Positions 16,592-25,999 of a stretch of 54,926 nucleotides of DNA are shown here, one piece after another. The DNA comes from Gammaproteobacteria bacterium (GTDB lineage Bacteria; Pseudomonadota; Gammaproteobacteria; Methylococcales; Methylomonadaceae). The stretch lies in contig JAHJSQ010000067.1 of NCBI GenBank assembly GCA_018830325.1, positions 1 through 54,926 of the forward strand, in the 5' to 3' direction. The notes under the pieces are model-generated. The model saw only the letters and a list, made by a program, of their open reading frames with translations, searched no databases and was not told the DNA's origin. Numbering within the stretch: position 1 is the first letter of the stretch; the number at the start of each line of letters is the position of its first letter. A program made the translations under genes and the position numbers.

Positions 16592-17774
16592 TGGCTTGAT
16601 GTTTTTCCGTGAATTCGTGGATAACGGCGGTTAGTGTTTCCACCAGTCTTTCGATTTGTTGCGCGTCGATAATCAACGGGGGTAATAACCTTATGGTTTT
16701 TTCATTAGTCACGTTGATCAACAATCCTTTTGACAAGGCGTTGTTGACGAGCTCGCCGCAAGGTACCGATAATTCGATGCCGATCATTAAACCTTTATGA
16801 CGAATTTCTACGATCTTATTGTTGCCGACCAATAGCTCATCGAGCTTGGACGCGATCATTCGTCCTTTGATTTCGGCTTGTTCGATCAAATGGCCGTCAT
16901 TTAATTCGTTCAATACGGCTAGAGCTGCGCTACAAGCTAAAGGATTGCCGCCAAAAGTTGAACCGTGAGTGCCCGGCGTCAAAATTTTATCGGCTTTTCC
17001 TCTCGCTAAGCAGGCACCGATTGGAACGCCATTAGCGAGCGCCTTGGCGAGTGTGCAAACATCGGGAAGTATGCCGTTATGCTGGTAAGCTAAAAACTTG
17101 CCGGTACGGCCAATGCCGGTCTGGATTTCATCCAGCATCATCAATAAATCGTGCCGGTCGCATAGTGTGCGGATTTTATTGAGATAATCCGGTGCGGGGA
17201 TATTAACCCCGCCTTCGCCTTGAATCGGTTCTATAAGAATGGCAACTACATTGCTATGTTGTTGCAAGGCGTTTTCAATCGCGGTAATGTCGTTATATGG
17301 AACGCGAAGGAACCCCTCTACTAATGGCGCGAAACCTTGCTGGATCTTGGTGTTCCCGGTAGCGCTAAGCGTCGCCAAGGTTCTGCCGTGAAAGCTTTTT
17401 TCCATGACGATGATGGCGGGATTTTCTATGCCTTTTTGATGACCGTATCGGCGTGCTATTTTAATAGCCGCTTCATTGGCTTCGGCGCCCGAATTGCAGA
17501 AAAAGGCATTATCCATCCCGCTTAGAGCCGTTAACCGATCGGCGAGTTGTTCTTGTAAATCGATGCGGTATAAATTGGATGTGTGAACCAACTTCGCGCT
17601 TTGCTCACAGATGGCTTTATGTATGGAAGGATGGGCATGGCCCAGGTTGCATACCGCAATACCGGAGAGAGCGTCCAGATAACAATTGCCTTGTTGATCC
17701 CAAAGCCAAGCGCCTTCTCCCCTATCCAAGGAAATGCTTAAACGTCCGTAAGTTGGCATAATGTGGCCGGTCAT
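16581..17774 (-). CDS. argD: Acetylornithine aminotransferase
   Basis: This is a 397-residue PLP-dependent class III aminotransferase. [17 protein letters not shown] (about 93-109) binds the PLP phosphate; [16 protein letters not shown] carries the Asp that contacts the pyridine nitrogen; the Schiff-base Lys is in [15 protein letters not shown]. It converts N-acetylglutamate semialdehyde and glutamate to N-acetylornithine and often acts as succinyldiaminopimelate aminotransferase too. It is the first gene of argD-argF. A CGGCT/AGCCG hairpin lies upstream near 17804-17816. Confidence 0.94.
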   Translation of the reverse strand: MTGHIMPTYGRLSISLDRGEGAWLWDQQGNCYLDALSGIAVCNLGHAHPSIHKAICEQSAKLVHTSNLYRIDLQEQLADRLTALSGMDNAFFCNSGAEANEAAIKIARRYGHQKGIENPAIIVMEKSFHGRTLATLSATGNTKIQQGFAPLVEGFLRVPYNDITAIENALQQHSNVVAILIEPIQGEGGVNIPAPDYLNKIRTLCDRHDLLMMLDEIQTGIGRTGKFLAYQHNGILPDVCTLAKALANGVPIGACLARGKADKILTPGTHGSTFGGNPLACSAALAVLNELNDGHLIEQAEIKGRMIASKLDELLVGNNKIVEIRHKGLMIGIELSVPCGELVNNALSKGLLINVTNEKTIRLLPPLIIDAQQIERLVETLTAVIHEFTEKHQANEP

Positions 17775-17947
17775 AGATTATACCTTACCTAAAATGCAAA
17801 AAGTCGGCTAAAAGCCGCCTGCAAGAAAACCGATGATTATATGTTTGATAACCGGGCTAATCAATAGTATTGCTATAAAAAGAAGCTTTTTTAACAAAGC
17901 AAATCTTGATAGTATTACTTGGTTTTTATAATTAACGAGTAATTTCT

Positions 17948-18271
17948 ATGGATGTAATAAGCAGAATTAAAGATCAGATTGAAAATAATCCGGTAGTACT
18001 CTACATGAAAGGTACTCCCGATTTTCCTCAGTGCGGATTTTCCGGCCGATCGGTGCAAGTATTGCGCGCCTGCAAGGCCGATTTCACGTTTGTTAATATT
18101 TTCGAAGACCCTGAACTTAGGGAGGCGTTGAAGGAATATTCCAGTTGGCCGACTTATCCTCAGCTGTATATCAAAGGTCAATTAGTTGGCGGTTGCGATA
18201 TCATTCTCGATTTATATAACACGGGTGAGTTAGTCAAGTTGTTGCAGGATGCTGAAGCCATTAGCGTTTAA
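17948..18271 (+). CDS. grxD: Monothiol glutaredoxin (Grx4 type)
   Basis: This is a 107-residue protein. The monothiol active site is CGFS at 29-32, preceded by KGTPDFPQ; WPTYPQLYIKG and GGCDI complete the glutathione site. Grx4 proteins carry and deliver [2Fe-2S] clusters and work with BolA. It is monocistronic, divergent from argD, and ends 9 bases before a terminator. Confidence 0.95.
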   Translation: MDVISRIKDQIENNPVVLYMKGTPDFPQCGFSGRSVQVLRACKADFTFVNIFEDPELREALKEYSSWPTYPQLYIKGQLVGGCDIILDLYNTGELVKLLQDAEAISV

Positions 18272-18279
18272 TTTTTTTG

Positions 18280-18305
18280 CTCGCCATGGATGGCGAGTGG
18301 CTTTT
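18280..18305 (+). terminator. Rho-independent terminator after grxD
   Basis: CTCGCC (18280-18285) pairs with GGCGAG (18292-18297) around ATGGAT, followed by TGGCTTTT. The preceding ATTTTTTTG on the other side suggests it may also serve the convergent rnt gene. The CGCCATGGATGGCG core also occurs twice in the carA-carB spacer. Confidence 0.65.
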
Positions 18306-18411
18306 ATGTTCTTGCGATCCGGCAATCCTTGCCCAATTTCGCTTTCGATGCCGTTTCAACTACCAACGTAAGCATAGTCTTTTGTACCGGGTAACTTCTT
18401 GATCGCTTCCT

Positions 18412-19074
18412 CTAGCTTTCGGCTATGCCCGAGCCTGATTTTGTCTCGGTGTCAGACTCTAACGATTCCAGTTTTTTCCAGCGGTTGACGATTGTGCAAA
18501 ACAGTGTAGCTGTTTGTTCGGCATCGTATAAAGCCGAATGCGCTTGGTCGCTATCCCAATTTAATCCAGCTGCGGCGGCAATTTTTGCCAGTACCGTTTG
18601 CTGATAGACTAGACCGCCTAATGTTGCGGTATCGAAAGTGCTGAAAGGATGAAATGGACTACGTTTGATTTGCGTTCTTTGGATTGCGGCATTTAAAAAA
18701 CTAATATCGAAAGCGGGATTGTGGCCAACCAGTATCGCTCGGGTGCAGTCATTTCTTTTTACGGCCTTTTTGATGGGTTTGAATAGTTTATCCAGCGCAT
18801 CTTTTTCTTGAATAGCCATGCGGAAAGGATGGTATGGATCTATTTTGTTGAATTTTAGAGCGGATTCGTCTAATTCGGAGTTTTGAAAAGGAATGATATG
18901 ACATGCGTGACGCTCGGTGACTTCAAGGTTACCGTGTTTATTTAGTTCCACGATGACCGCTGCAATTTCCAGTAACGGATTTTTTTTGGGGTTGAAGCCT
19001 CCGGTTTCAATGTCGATAATTACTGGAAGGTAACCTCGGAAGCGACTTCCCAGGGGAGTTATGGTTTTTTCCAT
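18412..19074 (-). CDS. rnt: Ribonuclease T
   Basis: This is a 220-residue DEDDh exonuclease. IDIETGGFNPKKNPLLEIAA holds the ExoI acidic pair, GHNPAFDISFLNAA at about 117-130 the ExoII Asp, and DQAHSALYDAEQTA near 185-198 the ExoIII His-Asp. Length and these motifs match RNase T, which trims tRNA and other stable RNA 3' ends. Divergent from mlaA. Confidence 0.92.
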   Translation of the reverse strand: MEKTITPLGSRFRGYLPVIIDIETGGFNPKKNPLLEIAAVIVELNKHGNLEVTERHACHIIPFQNSELDESALKFNKIDPYHPFRMAIQEKDALDKLFKPIKKAVKRNDCTRAILVGHNPAFDISFLNAAIQRTQIKRSPFHPFSTFDTATLGGLVYQQTVLAKIAAAAGLNWDSDQAHSALYDAEQTATLFCTIVNRWKKLESLESDTETKSGSGIAES

Positions 19075-19212
19075 CGATACATAAAAATTGAGAAATATTT
19101 GAAAAAAGGAGTAGCGGCAAGTTTATTGCCAATGCTCGAAAGGGCAGGGATATTGTGCTATGTTACGCGAAAAACACCGAATAATAAAAATTTAGGTATT
19201 GCGAGGCCGTAT

Positions 19213-20004
19213 ATGAATCTAAAACCAATGGTAGTCCAATTGGCGATGCCGTTATTGCTGGGCTCTGTGATAGGATGCGCGTCGGCGCCCGCAGCTAGGA
19301 TCGATGAAAGCGATCCATGGGAAGGCTTTAACCGGAATATGCAGGTCTTTAACGATAATTTGGACGAGTATGCCATGAAACCTCTTGCCAAGGGGTATCA
19401 ATGGATTACCCCTTCTTTTGTCGATCGGGGTATTACAAACATTTTTAGTAATATCAATGATATAGGTGTTACCATTAACGATTTGTTGCAATTTAAATTA
19501 GCCCAGACCGGATCGGATGGCGCTCGTTTTCTTGTGAATACGGTGGCGGGTATCGGAGGTTTGTTTGATGTTGCGACAGAAATCGATTTGCCGAAGCATA
19601 ATGAGGATTTCGATCAAACTTTAGCGGTTTGGGGAGTGCCGTCAGGACCGTATTTGGTATTGCCGCTTTTTGGCCCGAGTTCGTCCAGAGGTGTATTCGG
19701 CCTTGTCGGCGATGCCGCTATGAATCCAATTAGTTATATCGATGGCGGTATCGTTTCCGGAACTTATGGTGCTATTGGGGGCGGTCTATTTGTATTGAAT
19801 GCGGTCGATACTCGCGCCGACAATTTGAGCACAACGAGAATTGCGACAGAAGCTGCTGTGGATCGATACGAATTCTTCAAAAATGCCTATATACAACAAC
19901 GAGAATATTTGATTCTAGACGGTAATGTGCCCGAAAACGATTGGGATCTCGATGTTGATTTTAACAATTTCAACGACGAATATATCGAACCGGATGCGAT
20001 TTAA
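19213..20004 (+). CDS. mlaA: MlaA (VacJ) outer-membrane lipoprotein
   Basis: This is a 263-residue lipoprotein. ATG 19213 is preferred because it gives a lipoprotein signal ending in SVIGC with Cys22; the upstream in-frame extension has no signal character. DPWEGFNRNMQVFNDNLDEY, and GLFDVATEIDLP with DFDQTLAVWGVPSGPYLVLP, are MlaA hallmarks. MlaA takes mislocalised phospholipids from the outer leaflet of the outer membrane and passes them to MlaC. The C-terminus is rich in Asp and Asn. It is followed 26 bases later by the FMN reductase gene. Confidence 0.92.
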   Translation: MNLKPMVVQLAMPLLLGSVIGCASAPAARIDESDPWEGFNRNMQVFNDNLDEYAMKPLAKGYQWITPSFVDRGITNIFSNINDIGVTINDLLQFKLAQTGSDGARFLVNTVAGIGGLFDVATEIDLPKHNEDFDQTLAVWGVPSGPYLVLPLFGPSSSRGVFGLVGDAAMNPISYIDGGIVSGTYGAIGGGLFVLNAVDTRADNLSTTRIATEAAVDRYEFFKNAYIQQREYLILDGNVPENDWDLDVDFNNFNDEYIEPDAI

Positions 20005-20029
20005 CTGAAACGACTTGGAGAGAAGGGCT

Positions 20030-20608
20030 ATGGTTAAAATTCTTGCCTTTTCCGGCAGTGCTAGAAAAAATTCCTATAACCAAAAATTGGTTGAGATTGC
20101 TGCCGGTGGAGCTAGACGTTCGGGTGCGGAAGTTACTTTGATTAATTTAGCTGATTTTGAAATGCCCATTTTCAATGAGGATCTCGAAAAAAAAGAGGGA
20201 ATGCCGGGAGCGGCCCGGGATTTTAAGTCGCTTTTAATCGCACATGACGGTTTTTTAATCGCATCGCCTGAATATAATAGTGCATTTAGTCCATTATTAA
20301 AAAATGCAATAGACTGGGCGTCGCGCCGGGAGGGCGATGAGTTGCCTCTGCTAGCATATCGCGGAAAATTAGCGGCAATTATGTCCGCTTCGCCTGGTGC
20401 TTTGGGCGGTTTGAGGGGGTTGGTGTTTTTAAGGTTGCTATTGTCCAATATCGGTGTAACCGTTCAAGCCGGTCAGCAAGCGATAGCCAATGCCGCAAAA
20501 GCATTCAACGATGACGGGTCGTTGGTCGATACCGCTCAACAAGATGCTGTCATCGAATTAGGCGTTAATTTAGCTCGGACACTGGCAAAATTAAAATCTA
20601 CGGAATAG
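20030..20608 (+). CDS. NADPH-dependent FMN reductase family protein
   Basis: This is a 192-residue flavodoxin-fold protein. The start at 20030 has GGAGAGAAGG before it. The phosphate-binding loop GSARKNSYNQKL lies at 8-19, and PEYNSAFSPLLKNAIDWASR at about 76-95 is the family signature for FMN contacts. Relatives include quinone and azo/chromate reductases. The physiological substrate is not evident. It probably shares a transcript with mlaA. Confidence 0.85.
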   Translation: MVKILAFSGSARKNSYNQKLVEIAAGGARRSGAEVTLINLADFEMPIFNEDLEKKEGMPGAARDFKSLLIAHDGFLIASPEYNSAFSPLLKNAIDWASRREGDELPLLAYRGKLAAIMSASPGALGGLRGLVFLRLLLSNIGVTVQAGQQAIANAAKAFNDDGSLVDTAQQDAVIELGVNLARTLAKLKSTE

Positions 20609-20707
20609 CGAAAAGTGATTCTTAACCGCATATTCATAAATCGATTTTCATAAGGATACGGTAAAAATAACTTCCCTAAATGGATCTGACGCTTTGCAAG
20701 CATCCTT

Positions 20708-20775
20708 CGCAAGTTTATCGTTCCCATGCTTTGCGCTCGCCGTTATTCACATCTCTTTGATACGCTATTGGCCAT
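20708..20775. repeat. Half-copy of the REP-like palindrome
   Basis: TATCGTTCCCATGCTTTGCG and the following CTCGCCGTTATTCACA match the outer arm of the cluster at 3528-3866. No inverted partner lies nearby, so this is a solitary, partly degraded copy in the gap between the FMN reductase and PBP genes (convergent). Confidence 0.6.
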
Positions 20776-20786
20776 CATGCTAGATC

Positions 20787-23700
20787 CTAAGATTTATTTT
20801 GTGGGACCCCAGCTATCGTTACTTCGGAAATCGGCCGAACGTCTTTCATCTCAGTTTCTCGATTTAGTAAAGGAGATAATGTCGGCTCCAACGATTTGAC
20901 AATTTGCACCGGTAGCGAACTGGTGAATCGGTAGTTTTCCGCATCGGGTCCTTTAACATAAGCGGTAATGACACCAAAGAATCGATCCCCAAGGAAAAAT
21001 GCAAAAGTTGCGGCACGGCTGATGAATTTCGACTCGATCAACCGTCCACGTTCCCCCCACACTTGGCGCCGATGGTCCCCGGTGCCGGTTTTTCCGCCTA
21101 TTGCGATCGGTTCGATATCGGAGTCTTTGTAAACGTTTCTTAAGCGCGTTGCCGTACCCCCTTCGACGACGCCAATCAAAGCATCACGGGTCACTTTTGC
21201 AATTTCGGGCGCAAAGACTCGCTGGCCATGAGCGGGTTGTCGACTCATGATGGTTTCATAGGGCGTGTCTTTTGCGAAATGAAGTTTTTCAAAACGAACT
21301 AGCGGTTGTCTGATGCCGTTGTTTTGTAGAATACCCATCAGCTCTGCTAATGCCGCCGGACGGTCTCCCGACGCACCGATTGCGCTAGCATAGGAAGGCG
21401 TCAAATAACTGAAAGGGTAGCCCGTTCTTTGCCAAGCACGATGGATTGAGGTAAATGCTTCGATTTCCAGCAGCGTCATAATGCGCCGTTGTTGAGCGCT
21501 GGCACGGCGGCTCCTAAATAACCAGCGATAAACCTCCTGGCGTTGCACCGTGCTGGCTTCTAGCATTTCTTCTTTTGTTGCGTTAGGGTGTTGAGCTAAA
21601 TACCTGACTAACCAAAGTTCGAGAGGATGGATTTTGGTGATGTAGCCTTGATCCTGTAAGTCGAAATTGGCTGGAGAGTATTTTTCGTGCAGTTTTTCGA
21701 TTTTTTCATTGCCGAGCGTGGAGGCAGGTAGGTTTTTTTTCAGAAACTGTTCCAACGCATCAATGCTAGCATCGGGATAAATCGATTGGTATAGCATAGA
21801 AAGCCGGGATGCTTTGGCGTAAACGCGTTTTGTCAGCATAGCCAGTGCCTCTTCGGGCGACTTATCTTGATATTTTGCGTAGAATCGGCGCAAATATATA
21901 CGTCCTTCACGGTCGGCAAAACGTTGGAGATATTCCTGGCGGCGAGGGTCGTCCGGAATTTCCAGCCACCGTGCAACACCTCCAGGTTTGTAAAGATGAT
22001 GATATACGACTTCGCGCATGAGGCGAATGAAGACTAAATTGACCGAATCGCGCAAGGCATCGCGAACCGATAGGATTTTTTCGTTGTCTATCCGGCTGAA
22101 ATTACTAAAGCGATGAATGCCGCCCCCGGTATAGAAACTTTCTCCCGGGCTGGCCGAGAAACGCCTGTCGAGGGCCCGGTTCAATAAATCTTCCAATTGT
22201 ATATTAGGGTTGGCGCGAAGTTGATGGATTACCCAGGCGGAAATATAGTCGCGTGAATGCAGTTCGATTTTATTGAATTCGGAAACCGGGGTGTGTTTGT
22301 AAAGTTCGTAAACGTTGGTAACTAGTTCAAGGTAATGAACCATCGTTCTGAGTTTAGCGGTAGAACCTAGATCGATCTTGATGCCTTCGTTGATATCCAG
22401 CGGTTGATCGTAATTATCGGTTTGTACGCGCAGTAGGTTCCCTTTTGGGCTTCGCTCGAACAGCATCAAGCTGTAAATAATAGGCGAGGGATCGTTGGTT
22501 TCATTTAATAATCTGAATCCGATAGCGCCCGCGGCTCGGGCGCCTTCTATTTCGCTCAAACGCCTGAGGGATTGGCCAACTGCTTGCTGAGTATCGAAAT
22601 CGATAGTCGACTTTGCGGTTAAGTCAATTCGGTCTAATTCGTAGATCGAATGAACTCCCAGTGCTCTAGCTAATCGTGTTCGGAGTACGGCTTGGGTCTT
22701 TTTTTCGGTCATAAACTTGGCCGGCTCTGCAATTTCTCTGGTTTGGCGGGCAATGGAAGCTTGTAATGAAGCATCGCGTAATGATGTTGAAATGAGGCCT
22801 TGTTCGGCCATGACTCTTAAATAGCTGTCGGTAAGATTTTGTAATGCTTTGAAGCCGGTCTTAGAACCAAGTAGATCTGAGGGTCTGCGTTGCGATAGAA
22901 GCAAGCTGAGTACTTGCCGGTAGGCTTTGCCTTGTTCGGGGCTGACTGCTTGTTCAGGGTCGAAGGCGCTTGAAGCGAGTAGGCGATTGGTTTCTTCAAA
23001 ATTCGCTCCGTACCAGGCCGATAATCCATCGCCCAAACCATGAATTTCACCGAGTTTAGGCGTCGCAGCCAACGGCATCGAGTTTAGATATGAAAGCGCG
23101 ATTTGTTTCCTCATTTCCCGGGTATCGGGTCCCAATAAGTAAGCGCGTATCGAAGCGCTGACCATTTGTTGCAGTTTGTCTTTGATTGAGTGAGTATAGC
23201 CGTCCGGTGAATGACGGTATTTTTCTAACTGGGTCGCCAGGGTGCTTCCGCCCGGTACGTTGATGTTTGAGCCGAATTGCTTGGCAATGAATTGCATACC
23301 GGCGAATCCTAGTCGACTCCATTCGATAGCCGGATTTACCGTAGGGAATTTGTCATTGAGTAATTCGCGGTTCTCAATAAATAACAAAGTGTTGAGAATA
23401 AGCGGAGGAATCGTATCAAAATGTGCATATCCGTAAGTCGGATGCCGGGTGTTGAATAATTCGCGGTCTTTGTAATCGATGATGCGAAGCCCGGCTTGGA
23501 TTTTTTCCTGATAGATGGGGTTGAGCCCGTAGTCGTTCAATTGCAAAATCGCATCGGACGAGTGTGCCTGGGCCGATATCTTGAAACCGTTGTTTTCCAG
23601 ACGGGATATCATGTCGGGTAACGATGTGTACCCGAGCCGTCGATCATAAGGGCCTTCAGAAGGAAAGCGAATCGACGAGCTGATGCCGGGTTCGAGTTTG

Positions 23701-23861
23701 AAACTCAACTGTTTGGTAATCTCCGAAAGATAGCGGGCTTGATAGCGGGAAGTTTCTATTTCCTCCTTGACTAAGATGACAAAAGAAAAGCTTAACCACG
23801 CCGCGCCGGTCCAAAAACTCAATACCAATAACCGGCGAATTTTAAGTTTAACATTTCGCAT
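20787..23861 (-). CDS. Class A penicillin-binding protein (GT51 transglycosylase plus transpeptidase), divergent
   Basis: This is a 1024-residue membrane-anchored protein with one N-terminal helix at about 9-30. The GT51 domain lies at about 130-300 with catalytic Glu163 (FIENRELL, replacing the usual EDRxF) and GGSTLATQLEKYRH. The transpeptidase domain keeps all three motifs: S500-TAK503 (SxxK), S606-VN608 (SxN) and KTG at 924-926. The roughly 320-residue separation of SxN and KTG is much larger than in PBP1a/1b and implies a big insertion, about 640-880. It should polymerise and cross-link peptidoglycan in the periplasm. It does not look like mrcA, mrcB or pbpC, and represents a separate long subgroup. 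Single gene. Confidence 0.85.
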   Translation of the reverse strand: MRNVKLKIRRLLVLSFWTGAAWLSFSFVILVKEEIETSRYQARYLSEITKQLSFKLEPGISSSIRFPSEGPYDRRLGYTSLPDMISRLENNGFKISAQAHSSDAILQLNDYGLNPIYQEKIQAGLRIIDYKDRELFNTRHPTYGYAHFDTIPPLILNTLLFIENRELLNDKFPTVNPAIEWSRLGFAGMQFIAKQFGSNINVPGGSTLATQLEKYRHSPDGYTHSIKDKLQQMVSASIRAYLLGPDTREMRKQIALSYLNSMPLAATPKLGEIHGLGDGLSAWYGANFEETNRLLASSAFDPEQAVSPEQGKAYRQVLSLLLSQRRPSDLLGSKTGFKALQNLTDSYLRVMAEQGLISTSLRDASLQASIARQTREIAEPAKFMTEKKTQAVLRTRLARALGVHSIYELDRIDLTAKSTIDFDTQQAVGQSLRRLSEIEGARAAGAIGFRLLNETNDPSPIIYSLMLFERSPKGNLLRVQTDNYDQPLDINEGIKIDLGSTAKLRTMVHYLELVTNVYELYKHTPVSEFNKIELHSRDYISAWVIHQLRANPNIQLEDLLNRALDRRFSASPGESFYTGGGIHRFSNFSRIDNEKILSVRDALRDSVNLVFIRLMREVVYHHLYKPGGVARWLEIPDDPRRQEYLQRFADREGRIYLRRFYAKYQDKSPEEALAMLTKRVYAKASRLSMLYQSIYPDASIDALEQFLKKNLPASTLGNEKIEKLHEKYSPANFDLQDQGYITKIHPLELWLVRYLAQHPNATKEEMLEASTVQRQEVYRWLFRSRRASAQQRRIMTLLEIEAFTSIHRAWQRTGYPFSYLTPSYASAIGASGDRPAALAELMGILQNNGIRQPLVRFEKLHFAKDTPYETIMSRQPAHGQRVFAPEIAKVTRDALIGVVEGGTATRLRNVYKDSDIEPIAIGGKTGTGDHRRQVWGERGRLIESKFISRAATFAFFLGDRFFGVITAYVKGPDAENYRFTSSLPVQIVKSLEPTLSPLLNRETEMKDVRPISEVTIAGVPQNKS

Positions 23862-24300
23862 ATTCTGTGGTTACCTTCAGTCAGGTCTTGTTGAATTTGG
23901 GTCGTCCAAGCCAAGTATGGGATAGGTCGATTTTTTAGGGGAAATATACCTTTCGCACGTCAAGTTTCGGCAGTGCCTGAGGAGGCACCGGGATGCTCGG
24001 GCCCTCGCATAACGCTAGCTGAGGGGGCAGCATGCTGCTGGGCCTTTGATGCCCCTTGCGCAGAATTTTGATCTACGAGGGTATAATTGTCAAAAAATGA
24101 TTTTAAACCCTTTATTCACCATCATATTAATTTTAAATTAATGCAAAGAGGCATTTTTTAATCGAAAGTTCAGTTGCTTTGCCGGGGGCGCTAAAATAAT
24201 CTCAATGCTCGATAGGTATTTTGATCGAAGAGTATAGTGACAGCTTTGCAGTAAGTGAAAATTGTTAATGACCAAATAGCGATAATTTCGTAGAATTAAC
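23862..24300. other. Gene-free stretch with several GC-rich hairpins
   Basis: Between the divergent PBP gene and carA there is no credible gene. Positions 23970-24060 are rich in pairing: GTGCCT-GAGG-AGGCAC, GCCCTCGC...GCTGAGGGGGC and CAGCATGCTG. The flanks are AT-rich. This could be a small structured RNA or a repeat remnant. The carA promoter is expected in the AT-rich part after 24080. Confidence 0.4.
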
Positions 24301-24319
24301 ACAGTTTTGTCTTTTCTGT

Positions 24320-24351
24320 AACGGGATGGGTCTTGTGTGGCTCCTCCCGTT
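24320..24351 (+). promoter_or_regulatory. Leader hairpin just before carA (possible attenuator)
   Basis: AACGGGA (24320-24326) pairs with TCCCGTT (24345-24351), followed by TTGC, then the GAGGT ribosome site and the TTG start at 24375. A terminator-like hairpin so close to the start could tune carAB expression; pyrimidine and arginine control of carAB is known in Gammaproteobacteria, by other mechanisms. Only the inverted repeat is observed. Confidence 0.4.
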
Positions 24352-24374
24352 TTGCACATTTGAGGTAGCAGATT

Positions 24375-25508
24375 TTGAGTAAACCCGCATTACTGGTATT
24401 GGAGGATGGATCGGTTTTTAATGGCGTATCCATCGGAGTAGACGGTTGTTCCGTTGGAGAAGTCGTCTTTAACACTTCATTGACTGGATATCAGGAAATA
24501 TTGAGTGATCCATCTTACGCGCGTCAAATCGTAACGTTGACATATCCGCATATCGGCAATGTAGGTACCAATGCCGAGGACGACGAGTCACCGAGCGTTT
24601 TTGCCAGCGGTTTGGTTATTCGAAATTTACCCTTGCAGGCAAGTAATTGGCGGTGTGAGAAAACTTTGCAGGAATATTTGATCGACCGGAATGTGGTCGC
24701 GATTGCCGAGATCGATACGCGTAAACTGACTCGCTTATTACGCGATAAAGGTGCTCAACGCGGTGCAGTTGTTGCCGGCGATAACCCCGATATTGAGATT
24801 GCCAAGAAAGCGATAGCCGATTTTCCCGGCCTTAAAGGCATGGATTTAGCCAAAATCGTGACTGTCGAGAAGTCTTATGAATGGACGGAGGACGTTTGGG
24901 ATCTCGACAAGGGCCATCAAACAGCCGCTAATTTGACTAAGCATGTCGTCGCTTTTGATTTCGGTATTAAGCGCAATATCCTGAGGATGCTTGCCAATCG
25001 CGGATGCCGAGTAACCGTCGTTTCAGCGCAGACGCCTGCTGAGAAGGTATTGGCAATGAATCCGGATGGCGTGTTTTTGTCGAATGGCCCGGGCGATCCG
25101 GAGCCATGCGATTATGCGATCGAAGCGATAAAAACGATTCTCGATACCAAAGTTCCTGTTTTCGGTATTTGTCTAGGCCATCAATTATTGGCCTTAGCCA
25201 GCGGCGCAAAAACCGAGAAAATGAAATTCGGGCATCATGGCGCGAATCATCCTGTTCAGGAGCTTGCGACCGGACGGGTTATGATTAGTAGTCAAAATCA
25301 CGGATTTGCGGTCAACGAAGCGAGTTTGCCAACGCATTTAAAAGCGACTTTTCGTTCGCTTTTCGATGGCAGTCTGCAAGGAATAGAGCGAACCGATTGT
25401 CCGGCTTTCGGCTTTCAAGGGCATCCCGAGGCGAGTCCCGGTCCACAGGATGTCGAAAGTCTATTCGACCGTTTCGTCGAGATGATGGAACGCCCCCAAA
25501 CGCACTAA
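24375..25508 (+). CDS. carA: Carbamoyl-phosphate synthase, small (glutaminase) subunit
   Basis: This is a 377-residue protein, start TTG 24375 with GAGGT nine bases before. The N-terminal CarA domain ([31 protein letters not shown]) is followed by a class I glutamine amidotransferase domain: SNGPGDPEP, nucleophile Cys in [12 protein letters not shown], and [11 protein letters not shown] with the His-Glu pair. It passes ammonia to CarB to make carbamoyl phosphate for pyrimidines and, via argF, arginine. Unusually, about 490 bases of repeats separate it from carB. Confidence 0.96.
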   Translation: MSKPALLVLEDGSVFNGVSIGVDGCSVGEVVFNTSLTGYQEILSDPSYARQIVTLTYPHIGNVGTNAEDDESPSVFASGLVIRNLPLQASNWRCEKTLQEYLIDRNVVAIAEIDTRKLTRLLRDKGAQRGAVVAGDNPDIEIAKKAIADFPGLKGMDLAKIVTVEKSYEWTEDVWDLDKGHQTAANLTKHVVAFDFGIKRNILRMLANRGCRVTVVSAQTPAEKVLAMNPDGVFLSNGPGDPEPCDYAIEAIKTILDTKVPVFGICLGHQLLALASGAKTEKMKFGHHGANHPVQELATGRVMISSQNHGFAVNEASLPTHLKATFRSLFDGSLQGIERTDCPAFGFQGHPEASPGPQDVESLFDRFVEMMERPQTH

Positions 25509-25588
25509 GGATTTCGTGATCAATAACGTCCTGGATTTATGAGCTTTGTTGAGGGTTCGGTCACTCGCTTGACGGGACGCTGTGAACT

Positions 25589-25649
25589 CAGCACCTAAAT
25601 GATCCAAGATGGTTGACCATAGCCATTGGGCTATGGAATTTAGGTGCTG
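25589..25649. repeat. 61-bp palindromic repeat, copy A
   Basis: CAGCACCTAAAT (25589-25600) pairs with ATTTAGGTGCTG (25638-25649), and CCATAG (25617-25622) with CTATGG (25631-25636). The 16 bases between outer and inner left arms (roughly GATCCAAGATGGTTGA) are unpaired and conserved among copies. It is preceded by GGACGCTGTGAA, also seen before copy C. Confidence 0.85.
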
Positions 25650-25803
25650 GGTGAATGCAGATTTTGCATTACGCCATGGATGGCGTGTATTAGGGCAATG
25701 CAGGGCAGAAAAATGCTCCTGCATTTTCTGCATTCATTACATCCATGTAACTCAGCAATTGCCGAGGAGCAAAAATCTGCAAACGCCATGGATGGCGTGA
25801 ACC

Positions 25804-25864
25804 CAGCACCTAAATTATCCAGGATAGTTAACCATAGACAATGAATTATGGAATTTAGGTGCTG
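25804..25864. repeat. 61-bp palindromic repeat, copy B
   Basis: It has the same length and arms as copy A. The inner stem CCATAG pairs with TTATGG, a G-T pair replacing G-C, so pairing is kept despite base change. The unpaired left segment reads TATCCAGGATAGTTAA. Confidence 0.85.
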
Positions 25865-25999
25865 GGTGAATGCAGATTTTGCAGGAGCAAAAATCTGCCC
25901 TGCCGCCGACACCTGCCAATCGAGCAACCAAACCCTCCAAAATAGGGAAGTTATTTTCGACCAAATCCTAAACCGCCACCGAGAAAGAACAGTATAAAA

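Larger units (their letters stand above)
25509..25999. other. Repeat-filled carA-carB spacer
   Basis: The 490-base gap holds two copies of a 61-bp palindromic element (25589-25649, 25804-25864). Between and after them are shared fragments: GAATGCAGATTTTGCA twice, GAGCAAAAATCTGC twice, and CGCCATGGATGGCG twice. TAGGGAAGTTATTTTCG follows at about 25943. Small open frames here are shadows of the repeats. The spacer probably arose by repeat insertion between normally adjacent genes. Confidence 0.7.

Noticed and set aside
25461-25927. Several 60-95 residue frames between carA and carB
   Set aside because: They read through the 61-bp repeats and resemble one another only because the DNA is repeated.
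25509-25999. CRISPR array
   Set aside because: The repeats are few, palindromic and unevenly spaced, with no cas genes in the window.
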